From contig NZ_SHMP01000003.1 in assembly GCF_004217335.1 (NCBI RefSeq), positions 248,001 through 312,000 on the forward strand: 64,000 nucleotides of DNA, in the 5' to 3' direction. The notes under the pieces were generated by a model. That model ran no database searches. It had not been told where the DNA came from and saw nothing but the letters and a program-made list of their open reading frames with translations. This DNA is from Natrinema hispanicum (GTDB lineage Archaea > Halobacteriota > Halobacteria > Halobacteriales > Natrialbaceae). The translations under genes and the position numbers were made by a program. Below, one piece after another: positions 36,169 through 45,242 of the stretch. Numbering within the stretch: position 1 is the stretch's first letter; each line of letters starts with the position of its first letter.

Positions 36169-37608
36169 ATGAAGCGGAGAGCGTTCCTCACGACGGGCGG
36201 TGTCGCCGGGCTCGGCCTGTCTCTGCCGTCTACGGCCGTGGCATCCCGATCGGCTGCCGCGAGATCCAAGCAACAGGAACCATACGAGCCGCTTGGACAG
36301 GTCCCCATTACCGGCGCTGCCGAAGCCGTCGTCGGCGACAACAAGCTCGCGTACGTCGCCGCGACCACCGGATTCGCAATCGTCGACGTGAGCGATCCCG
36401 CCGAGCCGACGGTCCTCACCGAGGAACGCACCATCGAGATCGACGGCGCGCCGCTGACGCAGATCCTCGATCTGACCGTCGACGGCAACCGACTGATCGT
36501 CGCCGGCCCAGCCGAAACTGCCGGCACAAGCGACCTGTACCTGGGATTCCGGCGGTACGACGTGAGCGATCCTGCCGAGCCCGTCGCGACCGGTGAGTTC
36601 GAAACCGAATACCATATCCACAACTGCTTTCTCGAGGGTGACCGGCTGTTCGTCGTCGAGAACATGCGCAATGAAAACCGACTCGTGATCTTCGATGTCG
36701 GCGGCGAGGAGATTACACAGCTCGGGGACTGGTCGCTGCTGGACCACGAGCCTGGCTGGCGCGATATCCACTGGCTCGGGCGCTATCTCCACGACGTCTA
36801 CGTCCACGATGGGATGGCCTACCTCCCCTGCTGGAACGCCGGAACCTACATACTCGACGTCACCGAGTCGGCCGATCCCTCGGTCATCTCCCACGTCGCG
36901 GACACGACACTCGAGGCCCAACGCGAGATCGACGACTTTCGAGACGGCGTCTACGGGTTGCCCGGGAACGATCACTACGCGGCGGTCAACGACGACGGCG
37001 ACCTGTTGGCGGTCGGCCGGGAGGCGTGGGCGACTGGCGGGGCCGACCCCGACCATCCAGGCGGGATTGACCTCTACGACGTAAGCGATCCGACCGAGCC
37101 GGTCCACCGGGGATCGATCGACGCCCCGCGGACGGCCGACGAATCCTATCGCGGCGGGACCTGGATGACCTCGCACAACTTCGAGCTACGCGGCGGCCGA
37201 CTCTACTCGGCGTGGTACCGCGCTGGCGTCCAGATCCACGACGTGTCCGATCCCACCGATCCCGAACGGCTCTCGTGGTGGCGCAACCCGGCCGAAACGG
37301 GGTTCTGGACCGCACGGGTCGTCGAACCGGGCGAGACGTTCATCGCCTCGAGCACGGCGGCGATTCCGAACACGTCTCTCGAGGGTGCACTCTACACCTT
37401 CCCGGCCGAAGCCGGTACGCAGGCCGATCCACCGTCACTGCAACCACCCGCCGAGTGGCTCGGGGACAACGACGCGAACGAAACGAGTGGAAACGAATCT
37501 GACGATGGCACTGATTCGAGTTCGGGTTTCACCGGCGTTGCCGGGCTCGTCGGTGGAGGCGTCGCACTCGAGTGGCTGCGCCGACGCCGCGGAAACGTTC
37601 AGGATTAA
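36169..37608 (+). CDS. Tat-exported LVIVD-repeat beta-propeller protein with C-terminal anchor
   Basis: The 479-residue protein starts MKRRAFLTTGGVAGLGL, a twin-arginine signal. The body repeats units such as FAIVDVSDPAEPTVL, YDVSDPAEPVATGEF, ILDVTESADPSVISHV and IHDVSDPTDPERLSWW, the LVIVD type of beta-propeller. Then comes a disordered, Asp/Ser/Glu-rich linker and a final hydrophobic segment SGFTGVAGLVGGG ending RRRR, a possible sortase-like (PGF-CTERM-type) or plain membrane anchor. It is probably surface-exposed; the partner is unknown. The ATG at 36169 is chosen because it places the RR signal at the start. Confidence 0.85.
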   Translation: MKRRAFLTTGGVAGLGLSLPSTAVASRSAAARSKQQEPYEPLGQVPITGAAEAVVGDNKLAYVAATTGFAIVDVSDPAEPTVLTEERTIEIDGAPLTQILDLTVDGNRLIVAGPAETAGTSDLYLGFRRYDVSDPAEPVATGEFETEYHIHNCFLEGDRLFVVENMRNENRLVIFDVGGEEITQLGDWSLLDHEPGWRDIHWLGRYLHDVYVHDGMAYLPCWNAGTYILDVTESADPSVISHVADTTLEAQREIDDFRDGVYGLPGNDHYAAVNDDGDLLAVGREAWATGGADPDHPGGIDLYDVSDPTEPVHRGSIDAPRTADESYRGGTWMTSHNFELRGGRLYSAWYRAGVQIHDVSDPTDPERLSWWRNPAETGFWTARVVEPGETFIASSTAAIPNTSLEGALYTFPAEAGTQADPPSLQPPAEWLGDNDANETSGNESDDGTDSSSGFTGVAGLVGGGVALEWLRRRRGNVQD

Positions 37609-37668
37609 TTCGCGTGATTTCGGCCGCGTGACCGAACTTATTCCCCGTTCGAGCACTTAGGCTAAGCC

Positions 37669-38034
37669 ATGAGTGAACCCGAGACCGAGCCGTCGCTACG
37701 AGAGCGTGTCGAAAAGTGGCTGACACGCGAGATGCCGATTATACAGATGCACGGCGGGACCAGCGCGGTGCGCGCAGCCGATCCGGAGACCGGCGAGGTC
37801 ATCATCGAACTCGGTGGCGGCTGCAAGGGCTGTTCGGTCAGTAACGTGACGACGGGCAATATCGAGGCCGAACTGCTCACCTGGCCCGAGATCGACGAGG
37901 TGACGGTTCGAGTCCCCGACGCCCGCGACAGCCTCGGTGGCCCCGACCAACCCGAGTCGATCATGGGGATCGACCGAACCGAAGGCGGCCGCGGCGACTG
38001 GGGGTCATCGAACCCAGGAAAGGATCATCTCTAA
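37669..38034 (+). CDS. NifU-like Fe-S scaffold domain protein
   Basis: The 121-residue protein has the NifU C-terminal domain signature GGGCKGCS near residue 50. It likely carries a transient Fe-S cluster for delivery to apoproteins. The C-terminal tail (GGRGDWGSSNPGKDHL) is unordered. It follows the LVIVD protein gene by 60 bases. Confidence 0.88.
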   Translation: MSEPETEPSLRERVEKWLTREMPIIQMHGGTSAVRAADPETGEVIIELGGGCKGCSVSNVTTGNIEAELLTWPEIDEVTVRVPDARDSLGGPDQPESIMGIDRTEGGRGDWGSSNPGKDHL

Positions 38035-38487
38035 GCGCTCTTTTCGACGCCTGTGATCGGTGACCGGTGAGCTCGAGCGGGTGGCGGCCCCTCGAAGAAG
38101 ACGAGTTATCCCGGTGACGAGGCCTGAAGCCCGTGATGTGCCTGCTGTCACTGCGTCCTGAGATCGGTCGTGGCGGATCGGGGCTGCGCCGGAAACAACT
38201 GTCAGTAGTCCGTAGAAGCGACAATCGAGAGTGCCAGCCGTATACGGCTCGATTCGTGGCGGTACGTGGGCTGCGCGCGAGCGAGGTGCGTCATAGATAG
38301 CGGCAAGTATCACCAGGTCGGGCGCGAGCCTCAGCGTCGATAAGTTATGGAAATCCCATGCGACATGATAGTGAACCCATGCGTATTCTATCTTGCGCGA
38401 TCTCCACAAGGCTATTAAACCAGGATCGGATGAGACGTCGCTATCGATGCAACCGACACGCGACTGCGATAGCAGAGTGATCGAACA
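38035..38487. other. Intergenic stretch with a degenerate repeat and promoter
   Basis: This 450-base stretch has no supported gene. Its middle (38138-38216) resembles a decayed copy of the 80-bp palindromic repeat (left GTGCCTGCTGTCAC, right ACTGTCAGTAGTCCGTAG). A TATA-like attaaa near 38415 may serve the following transporter operon. The first frame at 38005-38409 is Arg-rich and not convincing. Confidence 0.5.
38138..38216. repeat. Degenerate palindromic repeat
   Basis: Both ends are recognisable (GTGCCTGCTGTC, ACTGTCAGTAGTCCGTAG) and the length is about the same as copies A-D, but the interior has diverged. Confidence 0.4.
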
Positions 38488-38637
38488 ATGATGGGGCTCG
38501 AATCGATGGGCGCGACTGGACAGGCCATCACAGGCGTCGGTGCCGTCCTCGTGGAAGCGATGCTGCTGTACGTCGTGTATGGTGCGCTCACGAAGGCGCT
38601 GAGTGAGCCGCTCAAAAGCGCTCTCGGGGGGAACTAA
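38488..38637 (+). CDS. Small single-pass membrane protein, 49 residues
   Basis: The frame starts MMGLESMGATGQAITGVGAV and includes one hydrophobic stretch (AVLVEAMLLYVVYGALTKA). Its stop is 2 bases before the ATG of the TSUP transporter, so the two are co-transcribed and probably work together. I recall a haloarchaeal family of this size and position (DUF7512); that name is from memory, not certain. Confidence 0.7.
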   Translation: MMGLESMGATGQAITGVGAVLVEAMLLYVVYGALTKALSEPLKSALGGN

Positions 38638-38639
38638 TC

Positions 38640-39641
38640 ATGGCAATGGAACTGTTCGGGATCGCAGCAGGGCAACTCGGCTTGTTCGTCACTTTCGGGC
38701 TGCTCATCGGAACCCTGTTCGGGTTCTTCGGGATGGGCGGGTCGTTCCTCGTCACGCCCGCACTGCTTGTGATGGGATACGATTCGACGACTGCGGTCGG
38801 GAGCGGCCTCGCGTTCGTCTTCGGGACCTCGGTGATCGCGGCGCTTCGCCACCGCGACCACGGACAGGTCGACTACAAGCTCGGCCTGATGTTCATCGTG
38901 GGGATGACCGCCGGCATCGAAGTCGGTAAGGGGGTCGTCTACTACCTGAAAGCACTCGGCTTCGCCGATCTCGTGGTGAGTATTTCGTATATCGGCTTGC
39001 TGGCGATCGTCGGGCTGCTCATGTTGCGAGACGCCCGCACGGAGAGTTCGGACGACGACGAGGGGTCCGCCCTCGCCGAGAAATTCCAGTCGATCGAGAT
39101 TCCGCCGATGATCTCGATCAAAGGCGGAACCAAAGTGTCGCTGTGGGTGACGCTCGCGATGGCGTTTGCCATCGGCATCCTCTCGGGCTTCCTCGGCGTC
39201 GGCGGCGGCTTCCTGCTGATGCCCGCGATGATGTACGGACTGGGCGTTCCCGCTGCGGTCGCGGTCGGGACCGACGTGTTCCAGATCACGGCCTCCGGTG
39301 CGTTCGGCGCGTTCACCTACGCCCAGTCCGGTGCGCTTGACCTGACGATCGTCCTGCCCCTGCTTGCGGGGAGTGCGATGGGCGCTCGCATCGGTGCTGG
39401 CGCAACGGCGCTCGTCGACGAAGACGACATCACCGAGTACTTCGCCGCGATGTTGCTCGCGGGATCGGCCGCGGTGGCCAGCCGGAACCTCGGAAACGCC
39501 TACGACATGGGGATTTTCAACCAGTTGAGCCAGGTGCTCATCTTCGGCTCGGCCCTGCTGGTCAGCGGCGCGGTCATCTGGGCGAGTATCCAGAGTATCC
39601 GCGAAGACGAACCTGCCGAATCGGTCCACGCTGCAGACTGA
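38640..39641 (+). CDS. TauE/SafE (TSUP) family anion transporter
   Basis: The 333-residue integral membrane protein has two related halves: TFGLLIGTLFGFFGMGGSFL in the first and AFAIGILSGFLGVGGGFLLMP in the second, each containing the family's GxGGGF/L motif. Members export or import sulfite, sulfate or organosulfur compounds. The middle loop (ESSDDDEGSALAEKFQSIEI) is acidic. It is co-transcribed with the 49-residue membrane protein. Confidence 0.9.
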   Translation: MAMELFGIAAGQLGLFVTFGLLIGTLFGFFGMGGSFLVTPALLVMGYDSTTAVGSGLAFVFGTSVIAALRHRDHGQVDYKLGLMFIVGMTAGIEVGKGVVYYLKALGFADLVVSISYIGLLAIVGLLMLRDARTESSDDDEGSALAEKFQSIEIPPMISIKGGTKVSLWVTLAMAFAIGILSGFLGVGGGFLLMPAMMYGLGVPAAVAVGTDVFQITASGAFGAFTYAQSGALDLTIVLPLLAGSAMGARIGAGATALVDEDDITEYFAAMLLAGSAAVASRNLGNAYDMGIFNQLSQVLIFGSALLVSGAVIWASIQSIREDEPAESVHAAD

Positions 39642-39758
39642 GACGGGCTGCTGTCAGTGGGTTCCGGTGTCCCGTGAACTCGTGACGCAATCCGCCCGAG
39701 CGCGGGAGCAGGCTATGCCCCTCGTTGACAGGCGGTGAGCGTTGGGAAGTCCTATATC

Positions 39759-39764
39759 CTTTTA
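39759..39764 (+). promoter_or_regulatory. TATA box of the homoserine operon
   Basis: The sequence ctttta (within tatcctttta) is 26-31 bases upstream of the first ATG of the mini-ORF at 39790, so transcription is predicted to start at that ATG. Confidence 0.55.
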
Positions 39765-39789
39765 TGCGCCCGTTACGGACTCGTACACC

Positions 39790-39834
39790 ATGATGAGTAA
39801 CCGTCCGCAGGCAGGAGGTGACGACGATGGGTAA
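39790..39834 (+). CDS. Possible leaderless 14-codon leader peptide
   Basis: The reading frame MMSNRPQAGGDDDG begins exactly where a leaderless transcript is predicted. Its final codons contain the ribosome-binding site aggaggtga (39813-39821) and overlap the ATG of the ACT gene (39827) in another frame, ending 8 bases inside. This geometry suggests translational coupling. No amino-acid-biased run (for example Thr or Met codons) supports classical attenuation. Confidence 0.4.
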   Translation: MMSNRPQAGGDDDG

Positions 39835-40399
39835 CGTACCCGCGTCCAGCGACGAGGACGACCCCGACGCCGAGACCGACGGTGGCGTCCGCGCCTATAC
39901 CGTCCGGCTCGAGCTCGTCGACGAACCCGGCGAGTTGCTGAGCGCGCTCGCACCAATCGCCGACAACGGCGGCAATCTGCTGAGCATCCACCACGAACGC
40001 GGCAACATCACGCCTCGCGGCCACATCCCCGTCGAGGTCGACATGGAGTGTCCCCCCGACCGGTTCGACGGCATCGTCGAGGCGCTTCGTGACGCCGGTA
40101 TCAACGTCATTCAGGCCGGCGAAGAACACTACGGCGAGGAGATCAGTGTCGTACTAATCGGCCACTTAGTCGAGACCGACCTCTCGAATACGCTCTCGCG
40201 AATCGAAGACGAGGCCGACGCCATCGTGCAAGATCTCTCACTGACATCGCCCGAGGGCACCGACGGCGTCGCGAGCGCCCGCGCGCGACTCGCAATCAAC
40301 TCCGGGCGCTCTACGGAGGCACTGGAGACCATCCGCGCGATCGGGACGGACAAGGAACTGACTGTCGTCGAACCACTGCTCGCAGGTGATGCTGCATGA
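39827..40399 (+). CDS. ACT domain regulatory protein (homoserine dehydrogenase partner)
   Basis: The 190-residue protein has two ACT-like folds: VRLELVDEPGELLSALAPIADNG and VLIGHLVETDLSNTLSRIEDE. ACT domains bind amino acids, and such proteins usually set feedback on the neighbouring enzyme, here homoserine dehydrogenase, whose ATG (40396) overlaps its stop by four bases. A good ggaggtga site sets the start at 39827. Confidence 0.85.
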   Translation: MGNVPASSDEDDPDAETDGGVRAYTVRLELVDEPGELLSALAPIADNGGNLLSIHHERGNITPRGHIPVEVDMECPPDRFDGIVEALRDAGINVIQAGEEHYGEEISVVLIGHLVETDLSNTLSRIEDEADAIVQDLSLTSPEGTDGVASARARLAINSGRSTEALETIRAIGTDKELTVVEPLLAGDAA

Positions 40400-41343
40400 A
40401 ACTCGCCATTCTCGGTGCCGGTGACGTCGGCCGCTCGGTCACCGATCTCGCCGGCGAATACGGCCACGATGTCGTCGCGCTCGCCGATTCGAGTCACGCC
40501 GCGGTCGATCCGAATGGCATCGCCGTCGAATCTGCCCTCGAGCGCAAGGTCGGCGGCGAAGCCGTCGGCACTGCCGATCCCGAGGACGTCTTCGAGACGG
40601 ACTACGACGTGTTGGTCGAGGCGACCCCGACGACGCTCGGCGACGCCGAGCCCGGTTTCTCCCACGTCCAGCGCGCACTCGAGGCCGACCGCCACGCCGT
40701 GCTCGCGAACAAGGGGCCGGTCGCCGAACGCTACGAGGAACTGCGCGCGCTCGAGGCCGAGAGCGCAGGTTCGATTCGCTTCGAGGCGACCGTCGGCGGT
40801 GCGATTCCGATCCTCTCGACGATCGAAGACAGTACGCCGGAAGCCGTCACCGCGGTCCGTGGCGTCTTGAACGGCACCGCGAACTTCATCCTCACGCGGA
40901 TGGCCGCCGAGGGACTCGACTACGAGCACGTCCTCGCCGAAGCCCAGGATCTCGGCGTCGCCGAGGCCGACCCCACCTTCGACGTCGACGGCACCGACGC
41001 CGCCCTGAAGTTCGTCATCCTCGCGAACGTGCTGTCTGACGGCGGGTTCGCGCTCGAGGACGCGACGGTCGAGGGCATTCAGAACATTCCGGGCAGCGCA
41101 CTCGATCTTGCCGCCGAGGACGGCCGCACGATCCGGCTTATCGGCGAGGCGACCCGCGACGGCGTCCGCGTCGGCCCGCGGCTCGTCCCCGAAAACGGTG
41201 CGCTCGCAGTGACGGGAACGCGAAACATCGTCCAGATAGAGACGCGACACGCCGGCTCGCTTCACACGAGCGGTCGCGGGGCTGGCGGCCCGGAGACAGC
41301 GACGGCGGTGCTCTCCGACGTCGGTCGACTCCCACCGCTGTAA
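40396..41343 (+). CDS. hom: Homoserine dehydrogenase
   Basis: The 315-residue enzyme has a Rossmann start MKLAILGAGDVGRSVT, the catalytic region VLANKGPVAERY, and the family motif GVLNGTANFILTRM and AQDLGVAEADPTFDVDGTDAALK. It reduces aspartate semialdehyde to homoserine in threonine/methionine synthesis. It lacks a C-terminal ACT domain; the separate ACT protein upstream likely provides regulation. Confidence 0.93.
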   Translation: MKLAILGAGDVGRSVTDLAGEYGHDVVALADSSHAAVDPNGIAVESALERKVGGEAVGTADPEDVFETDYDVLVEATPTTLGDAEPGFSHVQRALEADRHAVLANKGPVAERYEELRALEAESAGSIRFEATVGGAIPILSTIEDSTPEAVTAVRGVLNGTANFILTRMAAEGLDYEHVLAEAQDLGVAEADPTFDVDGTDAALKFVILANVLSDGGFALEDATVEGIQNIPGSALDLAAEDGRTIRLIGEATRDGVRVGPRLVPENGALAVTGTRNIVQIETRHAGSLHTSGRGAGGPETATAVLSDVGRLPPL

Positions 41344-41634
41344 CGCGATACGACGATCCTTTTCTGCTGGTGGCACCCTGGCTTCACTACCGGTTGTTGC
41401 CAGTCGGTTGAGACAAGTTGTGCCGATCGCACGACAGTTCTGTGTTGGTGTGTCACGCATTTCAGTCATTACGATAGCGACCCGCTGTCGTCGGCAATCG
41501 AACGTTCAGTGGCGTGTGAATGCTAGCCAAACCGCAAGACGGCGGCGGGATCGGCTGAATACGCTTTCGAAATGGTTTTAACCGCAACGGGCGAAAGAGA
41601 CCGATATAAGCGCCTCTGCGCGTGAGCTACAACA
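41344..41634. other. Intergenic stretch before EF-1A
   Basis: About 290 bases without a supported gene. A TATA-like ttttaa near 41575 predicts a transcript start near 41604 and a short leader of about 30 bases for the EF-1A/S10 operon; the rest shows no feature. Confidence 0.5.
41575..41580 (+). promoter_or_regulatory. TATA box of the EF-1A/S10 operon
   Basis: The hexamer ttttaa lies about 55-60 bases upstream of the EF-1A start. That leaves a leader of roughly 30 bases, longer than most genes here. Confidence 0.45.
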
Positions 41635-42897
41635 ATGAGCGAACAACACCAGAATCTGGCTATCATCGGCCACGTTGACCACGGGAAGAGTACGCTCGTG
41701 GGACGACTCCTCTACGAGACGGGGAGCGTACCAGAGCACGTCATCGAACAGCACCGCGAAGAAGCAGAAGAGAAGGGCAAGGGTGGCTTCGAGTTCGCCT
41801 ACGTCATGGACAACCTCGCTGAGGAGCGAGAGCGTGGTGTCACCATCGACATCGCACACCAGGAGTTCTCGACGGACGCCTACGACTTCACCATCGTCGA
41901 CTGTCCCGGCCACCGCGACTTCGTGAAGAACATGATCACGGGCGCATCCCAGGCGGACAACGCCGTCCTCGTCGTCGCCGCTGACGACGGTGTCGCGCCC
42001 CAGACCCAGGAGCACGTCTTCCTGGCTCGTACCCTCGGTATCGACGAGCTCATCATCGGCATCAACAAGATGGACGTCGTCGACTACAAGGAGTCGACCT
42101 ACGACGAGGTCGTCGAGGAGGTCAACCAGCTCCTCAAGCAGGTCCAGTTCAACACGGACGACGCCTCGTTCATCCCGATCTCGGCGTTCGAGGGCGACAA
42201 CATCGCCGAGGAGTCCGACAACACGCCGTGGTACGACGGCGAAATCCTCCTCGAGGCACTCAACGACCTGCCAGAGCCGGAGCCACCGACGGACGCGCCG
42301 CTCCGACTCCCCATCCAGGACGTTTACACGATCTCCGGTATCGGTACCGTCCCCGTCGGACGTATCGAGACTGGTGTCATGAACGTCGGCGACAACGTCT
42401 CCTTCCAGCCCTCTGACGTGGGTGGCGAAGTGAAGACGATCGAGATGCACCACGAAGAGGTGCCCAAGGCCGAACCCGGTGACAACGTCGGATTCAACGT
42501 CCGCGGCATCGGCAAGGACGACATCCGCCGTGGTGACGTCTGTGGTCCTGCAGACGAGCCGCCAAGCGTCGCCGAGACGTTCCAGGCACAGGTCGTCGTC
42601 ATGCAGCACCCCTCGGTCATCACCGCCGGCTACACGCCGGTCTTCCACGCCCACACCGCACAGGTCGCGTGTACGATCGAGTCCATCGACAAGAAAATGG
42701 ACCCCTCGAGCGGCGAGGTCGCCGAGGAGAACCCCGACTTCATCCAGGCGGGTGACGCTGCTGTGGTCACCATCCGACCGCAAAAGCCCCTCAGCATCGA
42801 GCCGTCCAGCGAGATCCCAGAACTCGGGAGCTTCGCCATCCGCGACATGGGTCAGACCATCGCGGCCGGTAAGGTCCTCGACGTCAACGAGAAATAA
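41635..42897 (+). CDS. tuf: Translation elongation factor EF-1 alpha
   Basis: The 420-residue GTPase shows G1 GHVDHGKST near residue 12, G3 DCPGHRDF and G4 NKMD, plus effector-region residues [11 protein letters not shown]. It delivers aminoacyl-tRNA to the ribosome. Its stop is directly followed by the S10 ATG, the conserved archaeal order. Confidence 0.98.
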   Translation: MSEQHQNLAIIGHVDHGKSTLVGRLLYETGSVPEHVIEQHREEAEEKGKGGFEFAYVMDNLAEERERGVTIDIAHQEFSTDAYDFTIVDCPGHRDFVKNMITGASQADNAVLVVAADDGVAPQTQEHVFLARTLGIDELIIGINKMDVVDYKESTYDEVVEEVNQLLKQVQFNTDDASFIPISAFEGDNIAEESDNTPWYDGEILLEALNDLPEPEPPTDAPLRLPIQDVYTISGIGTVPVGRIETGVMNVGDNVSFQPSDVGGEVKTIEMHHEEVPKAEPGDNVGFNVRGIGKDDIRRGDVCGPADEPPSVAETFQAQVVVMQHPSVITAGYTPVFHAHTAQVACTIESIDKKMDPSSGEVAEENPDFIQAGDAAVVTIRPQKPLSIEPSSEIPELGSFAIRDMGQTIAAGKVLDVNEK

Positions 42898-43206
42898 ATG
42901 CAGCAGGCACGCGTTCGACTCGCGGGCACGAGTCCAGACGACCTCGATGACATCTGTGACGACGTCCGCGAGATCGCGAACAACACCGGCGTCAACCTGA
43001 GCGGACCCATCCCGCTGCCGACGAAAACGCTCGAGGTGCCGACCCGGAAGTCGCCTGATGGCGAAGGCACTGCGACGTGGGAGCACTGGGAGATGCGCGT
43101 CCACAAGCGCCTGATCGATCTGGACGCCGACGAACGCGCACTCCGCCAGCTCATGCGCATTCAGGTGCCAAACGACGTCTCGATCGAGATCGTCCTCGAA
43201 GACTAA
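42898..43206 (+). CDS. rps10: 30S ribosomal protein S10
   Basis: The 102-residue protein has the uS10 pattern ([19 protein letters not shown]..., [41 protein letters not shown]). It starts one base after the EF-1A stop codon and must be co-translated. Acidic composition is typical of haloarchaeal S10. Confidence 0.97.
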   Translation: MQQARVRLAGTSPDDLDDICDDVREIANNTGVNLSGPIPLPTKTLEVPTRKSPDGEGTATWEHWEMRVHKRLIDLDADERALRQLMRIQVPNDVSIEIVLED

Positions 43207-43428
43207 GGACCGATCGCGACTCGAGTTCGAGTGCTTTCCGTTTTTGCGGTGTCAGCTGCTTGTTGATCACCAGTTCGGCGTTCGTACCATAGTACACTGC
43301 GTCCTGATCACGTGTCTATCGGGGCCGAATCCAGCAGTTATAATCGAATCACCTGACACCGACTGGCAAAAGAAACCGATACTCGTTACTACCAACAGTC
43401 AAGTTCGTTCCGTACATATTGGTGACTG

Positions 43429-44532
43429 ATGGCACATGCCGTCGAATCACCGGCCGATACCGGTCTCGAGTTCACCACGAGTGAACTCACGGGTGCGCTA
43501 GGTGATTCGGTTACGGTACTGCCGCTGTTGGTTGCACTGGGAGCGACGACCACTGTCTCGCTTCCCCACGTTTTGATCGGCTTCGGCATCTTCCAGATCG
43601 TCTGGGGTGTCTACTACGGTCTGCCGCTTTCTGTCGAACCGATGAAAGCACTGATCGGGCTGGCAATCGTCGGGACGCTAACCTACGCCGAACTCGCCGC
43701 CGCCGGGTTGCTCGCTGGTGGCGTCTTGCTCACGGTGGGACAACTCGGGTTCGTCGGCCGACTCCAGCGGGTCGTCGGCGAACCCGTCATCCGCGGGGTC
43801 CAACTCGCCGTGGCCCTGCTCTTGCTCGAGGCGGCCGTCGACCTCTCGCTGGATAATCTCCCCATTGCGGTCGCCGGACTGGCCGTCGTCGGCCTCCTCG
43901 CGCTCGTTGGCTCCCGTGGAGCGAGCGTGCTGGTCGTCCTCGGACTCGGTGGCGTCGTCGCCGTCGCGACCACCGGCGTCCCGACGCCGACAGTGCCGAC
44001 GCTCGCCGTCTTTCCCGCCGGCCCCCCGTCGGTCAGTGCGGCCGCACTCGAGGGAACCGTCGCGCAACTCGGCATGACGATCGGCAACGCCGCGATCGCG
44101 ACGGCACTGCTCTGTGGCGATCTCTACGACCGAGAGATTGCGGCGGATACGCTCTCGACGAGTATGGGCATTACCTGCCTTGCGGCGGTTCCGTTCGGCG
44201 GCGTCCCGATGTGTCACGGCAGCGGCGGGCTCGCCGGCAAGTACGCCTTCGGCGCACGAACCGGCGGCGCGAACGTCCTGTTGGGAGTCGGCTATCTCGC
44301 GCTCGCGCTCGTCGCCGCCGGGGCCGTCCTCGCCGCATTCCCGATGGCGATTCTGGGCGTGTTGCTCGTCGTCGTGGCCCTCGAGCTCGCTCGGGCGGCG
44401 TTCGAGCCCGTTTCCGACGCCCGATCGCTCGCGCTCGTTGTGGCGGTCGGTATCGTCGGCCTGCTGGTGAACGTCGGGGTCGCGTTCGCCCTCGGAACCG
44501 TCACGGTCTGGGTGCTCTCGCGACGGTCGTAA
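43429..44532 (+). CDS. MOT1-family sulfate/molybdate transporter
   Basis: The 367-residue protein has around ten hydrophobic helices and the family signatures VLPLLVALGATTTVSLPHVL, GLPLSVEPMKALIG and VPMCHGSGGLAGKYAFGART. Transport of molybdate or sulfate is inferred from family. An acidic N-terminus precedes the first helix. No regulator is adjacent. Confidence 0.85.
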   Translation: MAHAVESPADTGLEFTTSELTGALGDSVTVLPLLVALGATTTVSLPHVLIGFGIFQIVWGVYYGLPLSVEPMKALIGLAIVGTLTYAELAAAGLLAGGVLLTVGQLGFVGRLQRVVGEPVIRGVQLAVALLLLEAAVDLSLDNLPIAVAGLAVVGLLALVGSRGASVLVVLGLGGVVAVATTGVPTPTVPTLAVFPAGPPSVSAAALEGTVAQLGMTIGNAAIATALLCGDLYDREIAADTLSTSMGITCLAAVPFGGVPMCHGSGGLAGKYAFGARTGGANVLLGVGYLALALVAAGAVLAAFPMAILGVLLVVVALELARAAFEPVSDARSLALVVAVGIVGLLVNVGVAFALGTVTVWVLSRRS

Positions 44533-44579
44533 GCGAGCAAAGCCGGAGAGCTTTCAGCCTCCGGCTCCAATCACCACCG

Positions 44580-44687
44580 ATGTCATCGAGCTGGGCCGAG
44601 CTGTTCGATCGCGGGACGGAGTACGACGGCGACCTCGAGGCCGTGCGAGCTGAACTCGAGACGCTGCGGGAGGACGAGGATGCCTGA
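44580..44687 (+). CDS. Mini-protein, 35 residues
   Basis: The frame MSSSWAELFDRGTEYDGDLE...REDEDA encodes a very acidic, likely helical peptide. It overlaps the next gene by 8 bases (ATG at 44680 within its last codons), so the two are translationally coupled. Short acidic ORFs in front of PIN-like proteins suggest a partner or antitoxin-like role, but I cannot confirm this from sequence. Confidence 0.6.
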   Translation: MSSSWAELFDRGTEYDGDLEAVRAELETLREDEDA

Positions 44688-45153
44688 GCAGCCGAACCCG
44701 GCCCGCGTCGTCGCGGACGCCGACGTGCTCGCGGCGGATCTGCTCGTCGGTGGTGACGCCCGCGAGGCGCTGGATCACGTCCGCCGCCATTCCTGGGTCG
44801 ACCTCGTCGCGAGCGATCCGCTACTCGACCAGACCGAAGCACTCGTCGCGCAACTGGCAGACGCCGACCTCGCAGCCGACCACCGAGCTCGGCTCGAGGC
44901 CGAACGCGTCGCGGTCGATCAGCCCGAAGGCGATCAGCCCGCGCTTGCGTCGGCCTATCAGGGCAACGCGGCGCATCTCCTCTCGTACGACGAGCGGCTT
45001 CGCTCGGCGAAATCGGGGCTGACCCTTCAGCCTCGTATTTCTGTCAGCGTCCGACCGCCGGACGCGTTCGCGCGGCTGTTCGACCCCGAGAGCCTCTACG
45101 ACGTCGTCGAAGGTGGCGCGTATCTGGGCCCCGATCGGGATCCGCGAGCGTAG
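44680..45153 (+). CDS. PIN-like domain protein (DUF7384-like)
   Basis: The 157-residue protein has PIN-type acidic positions: VVADADVLAADLL near the N-terminus, an interior DPLLDQTEAL and AAHLLSYDERL towards the C-terminus. PIN domains cut RNA. The family name DUF7384 is from memory. It overlaps the 35-residue gene upstream. Activity and target are not known. Confidence 0.7.
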   Translation: MPEQPNPARVVADADVLAADLLVGGDAREALDHVRRHSWVDLVASDPLLDQTEALVAQLADADLAADHRARLEAERVAVDQPEGDQPALASAYQGNAAHLLSYDERLRSAKSGLTLQPRISVSVRPPDAFARLFDPESLYDVVEGGAYLGPDRDPRA

Positions 45154-45242
45154 TCGCAGCTTCCGGGCGAGAAACGGCGGTCGCATCCCTTGCGAAACCG
45201 GCGAGACCCTTATGCGGCAGGACCCCTAATCCGGAGGGGGTC

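Noticed and set aside
39642..39700. gggctgctgtcagtggg after the TSUP gene as a fifth palindromic repeat
   Set aside because: Only the left-end word is recognisable; no matching right end within 80 bp.
41578..43104. 508-residue minus-strand frame opposite EF-1A
   Set aside because: Antisense shadow produced by the strong codon bias of the EF-1A gene.
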